Assembly (NCBI RefSeq): GCF_030272615.1
Contig: NC_081406.1
Location: 144,934,091-144,998,090, forward strand
Direction: 5' to 3'
From: Cryptomeria japonica
Lineage: Eukaryota > Streptophyta > Pinopsida > Cupressales > Cupressaceae
Length of the DNA stretch: 64,000 bases
Made by a program: the position numbers and the translations under genes. Each line of letters begins with the position of its first letter. Within the stretch, counting starts at the first letter, position 1. Under the pieces are notes generated by a model. It did no database searches. It was not told the DNA's origin and worked only from the letters and a program-made list of their open reading frames with translations. Shown here piece after piece: positions 33,612-43,867 of the stretch.

Positions 33612-34049
33612 GAGATGCTTCCTTCATTATCAAACCCTAATGATCATTTTGATGACACTACGATCCTACTTGCAACGACATTCCGTTCTTTGTTGAGCTC
33701 TTGTGCATATAAAATCTGAGAGCAAATATATCAAGCAAGATCAATGGAGATAGGAAGAATGGAGATCAAAACCCTATTGGACATGTGATGGTATAATCTT
33801 TGTGATTTCATTTGATTTGCATTGTCTTAGGTAATCTTCATATGTTATGGTGGATCTTTGTTGATTGTTAGGCTAGGATTTTGTGGTTGAATTCATTTAG
33901 CCTTTCAATATTGTTATTATTGCATCCATTTTCACCATATACATTTTGGCATGCCCGGTGGGACTTTTGTCCCTTTTGCATTTAACCTTTGGTTGCAGAT
34001 TTTGTGTTTGAAGTTGCAGATCTGGCATTTTCGACAACATTTTCGATAT

Positions 34050-34425
34050 TTTCGCGTCTGCATACTTTCGGATCGCGTTTTTTATTTTCTGGCGCGTCTA
34101 CGACATCTTGAAGTGCATCCGTGTTTTCGACAAAATTTTATTTTGTAGGTTTCCGAAAGGCACGTCTATGTTACGGAAACACATATGTGTCATTTTTAAC
34201 GGCGTCTGTGTCTGTGAAGCACGTCTGTGCCTCACAGAACCGCGTCTGTGTCACGAAGTCGCGTCTGTGATCATTTTAATCACGTCTGTGCTATGCAGGA
34301 TTTTCTGTTTTACATTTTTTTGCAGAAACGTGTCTATGAGGTGTTAAATCGCGTCTGTGTTGTGGAATCGTGTCTGTGTAGGGTAGAATCACGTCTATGT
34401 AAGGTAAAATCACGTCTATGTAAAA
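34050..34425 (+). repeat. Array 1 of the CGCGTCTGTG-like motif
   Basis: About 13 copies of a motif close to CGCGTCTGTG (also CACGTCTATG and CGTGTCTGTG) at irregular spacings of about 12-65 bases, all on the plus strand. Intervening sequence is mostly unrelated. It ends at the A run near 34423. Confidence 0.9.
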
Positions 34426-35019
34426 AAAAAAAAAAAAAATTTAGGTTTTCATTTTTTCGCCATTTTGTCTTGCATTTAATGTTTCAGATCTGGTTTATTT
34501 TTGGACTAACATTTTCAGATCTAGCTAACACAATTGGTGCAGCTTGCCTTGGAAGCTAAATCGTTTGGTTGAAGGCCCCTATTTTCACAAAGTCTTTTGG
34601 GTTTTAAAATTTACCTAACTTGTGTGTTTGTAGGAAGGGGTGATTATTTCAAACAACCCAAACTACTAACAACTCTTTGTTGCAGGTCCTTGGCAAGAGT
34701 TTTTTATTTTTATTGTGTGCCTTGTTTTCATAGACTAGCAAACACTTCCATTGGTGCACTAAAATTGAATCATTGTCTTTTGTGTCTTGAGCAATAGGCT
34801 CTTTTTGTTTAATCTTTAGAGGGCCTGTCTTCCTGTGTGGTCATTAGGACTACTAGTGAGAAGAGAACGACCTAAGTGGTAGCAAAAGAAAAGCCATCTT
34901 CTTCCGAACCACTATAAATAAATGTATTCATGGTCAAAACTATGAATAACGTGTGCTGATTAGTTCATACCGACACTATGTCTCCCCATAAACCCGTTTG
35001 ATCAAATTTATTTGATTAG

Positions 35020-35390
35020 TTGTAGGGCGTAACCCCTGCCGGCTGGGAGCCTTCTGTATTTACAGAGCTTAAAGTGCTGCATGTATGGCCACACGAGCGG
35101 ATGCCCTTACTAGCACCATTTTGTTTTAGAGGCCCAAATCCTTCTAGTTGTTGGGGCAGGAGGTCGGACCTTTGGTAGCGGCCCACACATATACGGTTCT
35201 TAGTAGAGATACAAAGTTCACCATGGGGAGTTTTCATGGGGACTGATGCTTGGCTGACCCGAGAAGTGAGTGCCGAAGGTGGAGCCAGTGAGGTCAAGCA
35301 TCTAAGTATCCACTCTGAATAGCGTAGCCTCGGGGGTAAAACCCCATGTGGGATCGACAACTATTGTCTTGGCCAGCCATAAGAATTGTG
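35020..35390 (+). other. GC-rich block in the E6 leader
   Basis: A sharply more GC-rich segment than its surroundings, with short self-complementary runs such as GGGGTAAAACCCC (about 35332-35344) and no convincing ORF. It may be a structured RNA region (packaging, dimerisation or translation control), or a captured sequence. Function unknown. Confidence 0.5.
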
Positions 35391-35644
35391 CTTGACTTAT
35401 GTTAAACATTCAAAACATTCAAGACCAAATAGCAAAACATTGTGTCTTTTGTGTCTTCAAGTGTATGCAAAACATTGTTATATCAAACAACACACTTTTC
35501 TTGGAGTCATTTTGGAGTCTAAACACTAGCAAACATTGGGTCCTCATCAACACTGTGTCCTCTTGTCACAAAAATCAGTCAAACAGTCAGATTGAGTCAC
35601 AACAAAAACAACTTCACATATTGGAAAAAATTGCACAAATTTTA

Positions 35645-35935
35645 CAGAAACGCGTCTATGTCTGTTTTAACAGCGTCTGTATTGTCTATGCACGTCTGTG
35701 AAGGGTAGAATAGCGTCTGTGTTTATAACAGCGTCTGTGTTGAATAGAAACATGTCTGTGTCAGGTAACCGCGTCTGTGCAGTATACAGTCGCGTCTATG
35801 TCCAGAATTGAAAAACTGTTACAGTCCAGCAAACATAAACAAGAAAATATCAAAAGCACGTCTGTGTTAAACAGAGTCACGTCTATGTCAGGAAACTGCG
35901 TCTGTGAAGTATACAGTCGCGTCTGTGTCCAGAAT
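35645..35935 (+). repeat. Array 2 of the CGCGTCTGTG-like motif
   Basis: About 12 further copies of the same motif on the plus strand. Inside it a longer unit of about 68 bases is duplicated (from about 35770 and about 35897), containing GTATACAGTCGCGTCT and TGAAAAACTGTTACAG, so the array has grown partly by larger duplications. Confidence 0.9.
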
Positions 35936-36420
35936 TGAAAAACTGTTACAGTCCAGCAAGCAAATACAGTCAGTTTCAGAAATCTTGAGCTTCCTAGGTC
36001 ATCTCTCTAAGGTTTCATTTAGCATTCAACCTGTCCTTGGGTCTCACATAGTCCATCATTGCTTCACATCTCATTTTACATTCATACTTGTCTAAACTTG
36101 AGTCAAAAGGTCACTTGCTTGTCCTCATCATACTTTGTCAACACATTACATACAACAACACTTTGCTAAGTGGTCCCTCATCAAGGTTTCTTACCTTTGG
36201 GTCTCATTTGGTCTTACTTAGGGTCAAGGTCAGCTTACCTCATCAAGAGAAACTATCCTCTCTTTGGAAGTCACACCTACTCTACTACATACATACTTGG
36301 TCTTACACTTTGGACATTGCAAGTACACTTCAGACTCATTTACATTCCATTCAACTCTTGGTCTTCCATACTCTTTCCATTTTTCATCTAGTCTCTTTCA
36401 TCTTGGTCAATACCTAGTTC

Positions 36421-37567
36421 ATGGTTGAAACCCGTCTTCAAAAATCTAGGAGAGAAACTAAAGAAGCTCAAGAGTCCGCAAACATGAGTTCTTATGAGTA
36501 TGACAATGATTTATTTTTCAATACTGATCACACTACATTGCCGGACATGGATGTTTATAGAAACATTCCAAATGTTGAGAACACAGGCACTACAAACAAC
36601 AATGCTACACACAATGACAATTTGGACAACTTATCAATACATTCAGCAAATGTGGAAGAATCCATTATGAATCCCCATTTCAATCGATTGGTTGAGGAAA
36701 TAATGAGGAGGGATAGACAATACTTTTTTACACATGATGGCACAAAGTGGAGCCAAGATACCTCATGATTTTGACATGTCTCAAATAATGGAAAACCGAC
36801 CTTTGCAACAAACTCACTCCAACATGGATCAAAGGAGACCTAATAGTGGAGGAAATGGAGGACCACATATGGTACCTGAATCACCATCAGCTTTGCTTCA
36901 AAAACCAGAAGTCCCACATACACATGGTCAAACATATGATACTTACCTTCGTAGACCATTATGGAAGTCTTATGCAGATAGATATGCTCAAGCTATGGAT
37001 CAACCAAAACAATTGGACATTCAAAGGCATGCTCAAAATTTGGACACAAGAAAACCCCGTGTCAAATTTGGGGGCAACACAATAGAACATGACATGCCTG
37101 TAGAATATGGTATACATGCACAAAATAGATATGGGGTTCCTCAACATGAATCTATACCAAGTGCTCCATATATGCCGCATCAATATAGACCTCCTTCATA
37201 TGAACATGTGTATGATCAATATCATCCATATATGCAATATGCTCCTACTCCAATTGGTGCCTCAAACATGGGATATGGTTCAAGAAGTCAATCTCCACCT
37301 AAGAGCAATTTGGAGCAACAAATAAGGGACTTACAAAAGAAAATGGACGACATAAATACACCAAAGCCAACATACACAATGAGAGACATATGTCCTTATC
37401 CATTTGACAAGAGCATTCCAATGCCTCCTTTTCCTACACACTTTTTGACGCCTAAATTTGATAAGTATAGAGGAAAAGGGGATCCTAAGGCACACATAAG
37501 ACAGTTTTTCACAGCTTGCATTGAAGTAGCTTCAGAAGAGACATATTTGATGAGATTATTCCCATAA
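36421..37567 (+). pseudogene. E6 gag, N-terminal part
   Basis: ATG 36421 follows the leader and opens a gag-type polyprotein (MVETRLQKSRRETKE). Its frame ends at 36768. The coding continues one frame over from 36734, through a Pro/His/Tyr-rich stretch and into the start of the Retrotrans_gag fold (FPTHFLTPKFDKYRGKGD, about 37433-37486). TAA at 37565-37567 interrupts the same frame that then continues as the 979-codon ORF from 37586. One frameshift and one stop are therefore all that separate this piece from the next. Gag would build the particle. Confidence 0.82.
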
Positions 37568-37585
37568 AGCTTAGGCGATCAAGCT

Positions 37586-40525
37586 ATGGAATGGTTCTCC
37601 CAACTCCCACCTGGTATTAAGTCATGGGGTGACTTAGCAGAGGCATTTATTCAACATTTCTCCTACAACATAGAGACAGACATATTAGTCACTACTTTGT
37701 GCAACACTAAGCAAAAAGAGGGAGAGTCTTTTGCATCATTTTTACAAAGATGGAGAAATCTAGCCAGCAGATGCTCTTGCGAAATTCCACAAAAAAAAAT
37801 GGTAGAAATGTTCACCCAGAATGTTAATAAAGACATTGGCTATGATCTAAGGAAATCTTGTTTGTCCACCTTCAAGGACATCATTGAAAAAGGCTTAGCA
37901 ACAGAGAAGGTCCTAATTGAGCAAGGAGTCATCAAGATATTCAAGGAAAACAAAGATGACTTTAAAGGGAAAGACAAGCCAAGATTTTGGAATAAAAACA
38001 AGAACACAGTCAATGATGGTGTTGTTGATGCCAATACAGTGCGACCCAAATTCGTCTTTTCGGGATCAAGTTCTACAAACAATCAAGTGAATACTCAAAC
38101 AACTTCCAGATCACGAAGGAAGTACACCCCATTGGGAGAACCACTTGAATCAGTCTTCAAAAAGCTTGTGGCAAACAAAGTGATCACAGTTCCAGATTTT
38201 CCTCCATATGAACCAAAGGTCAAACCAAATTGGTGGAATGATGATGAGTATTGTGAATTTCATAAGAGCAAGGGTCATAAGATGGGAAATTGTCATCGAC
38301 TGAAGAACATTCTGCAAGATCTCATTGATAGAGGTGATATTGAGATTGAGGGACACTCATCCAATCAAGAACATGAGATGTTTAAGGAACCATTCCCAAA
38401 GCATGACAAGGGAAAAGCCAAAGTCATAGATGATCAAGCCAACTATACTAGAGCACCTTACAACTATGATTCAACTATCAATCATATCTCGATGGACAAT
38501 CATATCTCTACTATTACCATCAAGAACAAAAACCCTGAGAATCCTCCTCAGAGACCCAAGATTGTCCTAAGAGGTGTTGGATCTTCTTCCGGACCTACCT
38601 CTGAATGTCATGTTACAACTCGTCGAGGTAAAATTACATTGCCAGGTGCCTCCACTAAAAATACTGCTTCTTCATCAACCAAGCCTGAGTATGACCTTGT
38701 AGAACAGTTAGGGAAGACACCCGCGCTCATCTCCATCCTTGAGCTTTTACGCATATCCCCCACTCATAAAGCTATTCTTGACAAAATCTTGAGAGACACC
38801 ACCGTTCCTACTAATCTGAACGTGGACCAGTTTCAAGCCATGGTGGGATACCTTTCTGTTCCACACTCCCTTACTTTCACAGAAGCCGATGACGCCTCCG
38901 TAAGTCAGCCACATAATGCACCATTACATATTGAAGCCTTCATACACAAACATCGAATAAAGCGAGTCCTGATAGATGGAGGAGCTGGTCTAAACATTTG
39001 TACATTGAGCACTATTAAACAATTGGGATATTCCGATAAAGCTGTGAATTCAAAAAATCAAATCACCATCAAGGCATATGATGATGAAGAGCGCTCATCC
39101 AAAGGCACAGTCATCTTACCTCTCAGAGTTGGGCTAGTTACAAAGAATGTGGTTTATCAAGTACTTGATCTTGATCTCACATACAACATATTGCTAGGAC
39201 GTCCATGGATTCATGAGATGAGCGCAGTCCCATCTACATATCATCGATGTATCAAGTTTCCACACAATGGAGTTGAAGTGACCATCAAAGCGGATCCAAA
39301 TCCATTCATATATTGCAACAATCTGCAACCTCAATCAGAAATAACAATCCCAGTCAATCGCGAAGCTGTTCCATCTTCAACATATGTGGATCCAGAATCA
39401 TTAAAAGCTTCTACATCCAAGCAAGCAGAGCTCAAAGAAAAGTTCAATTTTAAAGACCTGGGATGTGGTGAGTATATTTTTAATGTTGAACAACTCCCAC
39501 TATCTCCTAAGGTATTCAGTCGACAAGAACAACCTACAATCAATTTGCAATATCAAGGAATTGGATGTGAACCACCTAGTGTTGTGGCTACTAAGTCTGA
39601 ATGCAAATCTCCTCTAGTGGTGGAAGCATCTCTTGATATCAATAGTCCTAAGAGTGGGTCCTGCGAAGAATCTATTGAGCATATTGCCAAACCTCTTGAG
39701 AACTCACATAGCCTTACCATATCATCCGCTCATTCCATTTCCACTCCGCTTCCAGACTTGGATCAAGAAGAATTACAAAAGCCCTTACTAATTGGGGATC
39801 AAAAATCAAGCTTTGAAAGGAAAAATCTAAAAGTCAAAAATAAAGAAAAATCCTTTAGTCCAAATCAAAATCAAAAGCTACTGGACTTTGCAAAAATCAA
39901 AGTCAAGGATAAAAATCCTATGAGGGAAAAGGAACAAGAGTTGATCTCCCCTAATATCAAAATAACTGGGGGCAAAAGTTCTAAAATTTTAAATCAAAAA
40001 GCATACTTGTTGATCCTAAGTCTCCATCATGCTATCCTACTTTCACTTCTTTTCACAATCATAAGCCTTCATAACTCATCCACTTGTTTTGTACATCCTT
40101 TCCCTTCTGGCAATACATCATGGACCTTTAATGGAGCTTCCTCGAAGGACTTTGCTATCAGTGATGCCCAAACTTCTTCAGGTGACACGCATACGGGCTT
40201 GTGTAGTCCACACACTAGTAATTCTATGGCAGTTCCTTCATCAAGGAAGACAGTCACTCAAGCTACACATCATTCAATCAAGGAACAATGCAGCTACAAT
40301 CACAAGGTTAAGCCTCACACATTTAAGGTAGGTGACTTGGTTCTCAGAGAAAATCCTAAAAATCAACAAGACAGAGAGAAGAAGGGCAAGTTCGAACCAA
40401 ACTGGCTTGGTCCCTACATTATTACAGCAGCATATGGATCTGGTGCATATCAGCTCTCAACTACAGAAAGTGAACCTTTGGAGGATCCTATTAACAGCAT
40501 GCACCTTCGCAGGTTCTACACATAG
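37586..40525 (+). CDS. E6 gag-protease fused to integrase C-terminal tail (979 codons)
   Basis: A single open frame. Residues 1-95 complete the Retrotrans_gag domain (AMEWFSQLPPGIKSWGDLA and FLQRWRNLASRC). Residues about 220-240 hold a zinc-binding-like CEFHKSKGHKMGNCHRL. Residues about 460-560 are an aspartic protease with LIDGGAGLNIC, where DGG stands for the usual DSG/DTG, and YNILLGRPWIH. Residues about 600-800 are a low-complexity charged linker. Residues about 806-829 are strongly hydrophobic. Residues about 905-979 match the integrase C-terminus (FKVGDLVLR, WLGPYII, HLRRFY). Reverse transcriptase, RNase H and the integrase catalytic core are absent. An internal ATG is taken as start; upstream coding belongs to 36421-37567. 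Confidence 0.85.
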   Translation: MEWFSQLPPGIKSWGDLAEAFIQHFSYNIETDILVTTLCNTKQKEGESFASFLQRWRNLASRCSCEIPQKKMVEMFTQNVNKDIGYDLRKSCLSTFKDIIEKGLATEKVLIEQGVIKIFKENKDDFKGKDKPRFWNKNKNTVNDGVVDANTVRPKFVFSGSSSTNNQVNTQTTSRSRRKYTPLGEPLESVFKKLVANKVITVPDFPPYEPKVKPNWWNDDEYCEFHKSKGHKMGNCHRLKNILQDLIDRGDIEIEGHSSNQEHEMFKEPFPKHDKGKAKVIDDQANYTRAPYNYDSTINHISMDNHISTITIKNKNPENPPQRPKIVLRGVGSSSGPTSECHVTTRRGKITLPGASTKNTASSSTKPEYDLVEQLGKTPALISILELLRISPTHKAILDKILRDTTVPTNLNVDQFQAMVGYLSVPHSLTFTEADDASVSQPHNAPLHIEAFIHKHRIKRVLIDGGAGLNICTLSTIKQLGYSDKAVNSKNQITIKAYDDEERSSKGTVILPLRVGLVTKNVVYQVLDLDLTYNILLGRPWIHEMSAVPSTYHRCIKFPHNGVEVTIKADPNPFIYCNNLQPQSEITIPVNREAVPSSTYVDPESLKASTSKQAELKEKFNFKDLGCGEYIFNVEQLPLSPKVFSRQEQPTINLQYQGIGCEPPSVVATKSECKSPLVVEASLDINSPKSGSCEESIEHIAKPLENSHSLTISSAHSISTPLPDLDQEELQKPLLIGDQKSSFERKNLKVKNKEKSFSPNQNQKLLDFAKIKVKDKNPMREKEQELISPNIKITGGKSSKILNQKAYLLILSLHHAILLSLLFTIISLHNSSTCFVHPFPSGNTSWTFNGASSKDFAISDAQTSSGDTHTGLCSPHTSNSMAVPSSRKTVTQATHHSIKEQCSYNHKVKPHTFKVGDLVLRENPKNQQDREKKGKFEPNWLGPYIITAAYGSGAYQLSTTESEPLEDPINSMHLRRFYT

Positions 40526-42192
40526 CTCTTCAGAGTATCTTAATTCAAAAATACAAAAAAAAATCAAAAAAATTCAAAAATACAAAAAAAATTATAAAAC
40601 AAAAAAATTGTTACTTGTTGAAAACCTGGCAAACAGGCACCTTGTGACACAAAAAACATTGAAAAATCAAAAAAAGTAAAGAGAAATAATTTCGTCCAAC
40701 GGTGAAAACCACTTCAGTGGCACCCTGGGCAAGTACCATGGTGAAAATTGGGTCACCAGCGCCATGCGTAGAGACATTGCTCCTCCCTCCTTCAGGATTC
40801 CACTTTCATCCTTTCACTTTGCACACACTCACAACCTATTCGTCCATAATAAACTTACCCATTCCCATCATGGCTTGTTATTGATCTCCCTAAGATTGGT
40901 TCGCCATTCATAATAAACCTCCCTTTTCATCCCTTTCCATCCATAATAAATCAGATGCTATCTGTGGCTAAGGCAAAATCCTACGTCTAGGAATGGGTGT
41001 GGAACTAAGAACATCACATGTTTCGAGGAGTATAGTTTCTTCCAGCTTCCTTCAGTCTGTCCGCACACAATCCGCAATCAAGCAGCATTTGCATCACAGA
41101 TCCGCAATAAAGTTTCATCTTCTCCGCAATAAAGTATCAGTTTCATGGATTCAGTCAGTTTCAGATGACACAGCAGCAACAATGGGCTTCAACAAATCAA
41201 ATCTTTCAACAGACTTAGACAACATTATGGTTCAGTGCTATCTATCCTTTCTATGAAAGTAAACATTGTGACCACAATCAAATAAGACTTATACAAGTGA
41301 CAAGAGACACTAAACTTGAGGACTACAGTGGATGTTGGTGTTGAGTCTTGGTTTTCTTTTGATTTCATCTTTTTTGGTGACATGTCTTTTAGCTTTTCCG
41401 GGATGTCTTTGACTAGAGATTCTATCTCCAGGATGTCTTTGACTAGAAAGGCAACGATGGGGTATCGTCACCTATTTGTATTTGATGTCTGTGGATTGTC
41501 TCTTAGTAATGTTATGACTTGTCCAAGGATATGAGGACACTGTGAGTCTAGTGTGAACTGGGGCATTCCTTGTTTGTGACTGTCTTATCTCCATGCAAAC
41601 AGGTACAATGACTTTCTGGGTCGAACATATGCCTCGATTGTCATAACCTACTTGCCATAATAAAGCTCAATGATGATAACGCACAAGAAGCTCTTTCACT
41701 TTCATATCTTCAGTCTTCCATCCCCCTTTCTTGATTGACTTCCATCGTCCTTCTTGAGTCCGCGTAGCCTGCTATCACATGACTGAGTATAATGACACAC
41801 CAAAAACATTTGCATTTCATGTAGCTGCACCTACATTGCCACATATAAGCATTTCATACATACATATAGATATCACAACTACATCACATCCTGCACACAA
41901 CACCTGTTAGCACAATTTACATTTGCATTATCATATTCATCTGCATTACTTAAATTCACATTTGCATCATGCATACACATATAAAACATAAAAGAACAAA
42001 AAATATATATATTGCATTGCATCATATACATATTTGCATCCATATCATAAGCATCACATAAGAACATCTCATCACATAGGTACACATGCATATAGCTGCC
42101 GCAAAGATGAATCATCTCATATATATATATATATATAAAGTGTCATGATACAATGATGTCAAAACCATATGGCTACAATCACTCGCAGGTGT
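40526..42192 (+). other. E6 3' non-coding region
   Basis: A-rich sequence directly after the ORF (40550-40690), then unrecognised DNA with small ORFs that lack domains. An (AT)n run lies at 42118-42136. Between 41880 and 42120 there are CATA- and TGCAT-rich imperfect repeats. I see no gene here. The antisense PMD-like fragment begins at its right edge. Confidence 0.5.
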
Positions 42193-42696
42193 CTACATCG
42201 TTATACAAAATGGTACAAAACTGATATAGAGGAACTCACTGATCACTCTTGCCAACACTATTGGTAGTGCTAATCCTATCCATGTCATGGTATCCCATGC
42301 CACGTGTCCCACCCTCATCTCTAGTCTTGGATCCTAGAACACTCGTCTAAGGGCATCCCTATCTCCGTCTCGATCATACGGAATCAGCTCCCCATCGATC
42401 GGTATCTGCAATATCCTGTACACATCCTCAAGGGTGACTGTCATCTCACCCATCGGTAAATGGAATGTGCACGTCTCAGAGTGCCATCTCTCAGCCAGCG
42501 CAGTCAGCAAACCCATGTTTGCCCGAAACTCAGGCACATACAGCACATGTCTCAAGCCCATCTCCTCGATGGCAGCTCGCTCCTCAGCTGTCAGCTCAGG
42601 TCACAACCTCTGTGTCGACGGGAATCTCTCCCGTGACTCTAGCATCGACAAATACTCTTGCAGTCAAACAACTCAATCATGTCAGTTATAGTGGCA

Positions 42697-43056
42697 TTCA
42701 CTGTTTATCACAAAATGCTACTCGCTATCTCAATGCATATGGCTATCTACCCTAGTGACACTCACTGTTCATCACAAAGTGTTGCTATCTATCTTAGTGG
42801 TACTCCCTGTTCATCACAAAGTACTACGTGTGTGACACTCACTGTTCATCACAAAGTGTTATTCACATTTGCACTCCCTGTTCATCACAAAGTGCTGCTC
42901 ATATTTCAGTACTCCCTGTTCATCACAAAGTACTCTATCTTGGTACTCACTATTCATCACAAAGTGCCTTGATCTATCCTAGTCTTCCTAGAGGACCTGC
43001 TTGAGTGTATCCTCTCAGCAGCTTATCCAATCGACAGCGTATGTTCATCACAAAAC
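42697..43056. repeat. Array of CTGTTCATCACAAAGTG motif
   Basis: Eight copies of CTGTTCATCACAAAGTG-like sequence, usually preceded by ACTCA or ACTCC, at about 33-60-base intervals, with one outlying copy near 43040. The spacers share little. It lies inside the predicted PMD intron. Confidence 0.9.
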
Positions 43057-43084
43057 TGTCGATTTGACCTAGAAGATGCAAATT

Positions 43085-43352
43085 CATGCTTTTCAAACGC
43101 AAACGCGCTTGCATGACGCAAACGCTTTTAAAGACTGCACAGACACGCCTGTCTGACACAGACGTGCCTATATGACATAAACGTGCCTATATTTTTCATA
43201 AACGCGACTTTGAAACACAAACGCCTCTGCATGACATAAACGCGCCGGCATTTGACATAGACGCGGTTCCAGACACAGACGTGCCTGGCACCGACACAGA
43301 TGCGCTTGTCAGACACAGACGCGCCTGACACCGACGCAGACGCGGTTACACA
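43085..43352 (-). repeat. Array 3 of the CGCGTCTGTG-like motif, inverted
   Basis: About 13 copies of ACACAGACGCG / ACATAAACGTG-like sequence on the plus strand. These are the reverse complement of the motif in arrays 1 and 2. On the minus strand, in the sense of the PMD fragment, they read CGCGTCTGTGT. They lie in the predicted PMD intron. Confidence 0.88.
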
Positions 43353-43853
43353 ATTTTAGACTTTTTGTACCCTATTCCTAAGCGCATTTATTGCTCTAAC
43401 TAGCATGCATTAATGACAAAATTAAATGCGTCAAAGTACGAGGAGGCTTGGTGGTACTTACCGGCTCTCCTGCCTCTGCTGGTCTCTGAAACCGGCGAAC
43501 ACGGTCGAATCTATGCACGAAAGCCATCGTTGCTGACTGCTCCTACTCTATTTTCGCTCTGCAATATGCTCTTGTGGATGCGTGGATGACAATGAGGATG
43601 TATTTTCCCCCATGGTCTATCTTATAGACTACCCCTTGCCTTCATTTCCCGAGTTAGTCTTCTTTATCCCATGACTTTGTCACTTTATCCGGTCAATCCA
43701 TTCTGGCCTTTCTTTCTTATCGAGAGATTGTCTGCAATCTTTTCAGACATTTTCATCCAATCTCTCGAGGGGGCATATCATTCCCATACTGGGGCAACTC
43801 TGTATCAGTTCATCTTATCTTCTTTGAAACAACGCGACAAGCCGCATTGTCTC

Positions 43854-43867
43854 AAAGAGGGGCAAAA
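43854..43867 (+). other. E6 polypurine tract
   Basis: AAAGAGGGGCAAAA immediately precedes the 3' LTR, in the right place for the plus-strand primer. The single C is a minor interruption. Confidence 0.7.

Larger units (their letters stand above)
33185..33943 (+). repeat. E6 5' LTR (759 bp)
   Basis: Starts TGTAGACACCTAAAATTGTC and ends CACCATATACA. The U3 part is extremely AT-rich and folds into a row of palindromes. Nearly identical to 43868-44627. Confidence 0.92.
33944..36420 (+). other. E6 leader, 2.5 kb before gag
   Basis: It begins right after the LTR with TTTTGGCATGCCCGGTGGGA, which is where a primer site lies. I could not name the tRNA. The leader holds two motif arrays (34050-34425 and 35645-35935), an A run at 34423-34440, and a GC-rich block at 35020-35390. 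Small ORFs here have no recognisable domain. A leader this long with this content is unusual for a gypsy element. Confidence 0.6.
42193..43527 (-). pseudogene. Antisense plant mobile domain (PMD-like) gene fragment with intron
   Basis: Read on the minus strand. ATG 43527 opens MAFVHRFDRVRRFQRP (22 codons) and runs into GTAAGT at 43461-43456, a strong 5' splice site. Coding resumes near 42663-42654 and shows the plant mobile domain signature: LLTALAERWHSETCTFHLP and GEMTVTLEDVYRILQIPIDG (about 42400-42520). A phase-consistent acceptor would end at 42655. In-frame TGA at 42603-42601 and TAG at 42336-42334 break it, and the end is near 42193. PMD proteins include the Arabidopsis MAIN/MAIL family and copies captured by transposons. 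The 0.8-kb intron holds two motif arrays. Confidence 0.7.

Noticed and set aside
34227-34559. Plus-strand ORF with repeated RVC/RLC units
   Set aside because: The repeat comes from the nucleotide motif array; spacing is not a multiple of three throughout, so it is unlikely to be selected as protein.
35016-35360. A 114-codon minus-strand ORF in the GC-rich block
   Set aside because: GC-rich DNA gives long chance frames. No domain is recognisable and there is no sign of a promoter or conservation.
42465-42755. Plus-strand ORFs over the PMD fragment
   Set aside because: Antisense shadows of the PMD-like coding sequence, which fits a known family on the other strand.
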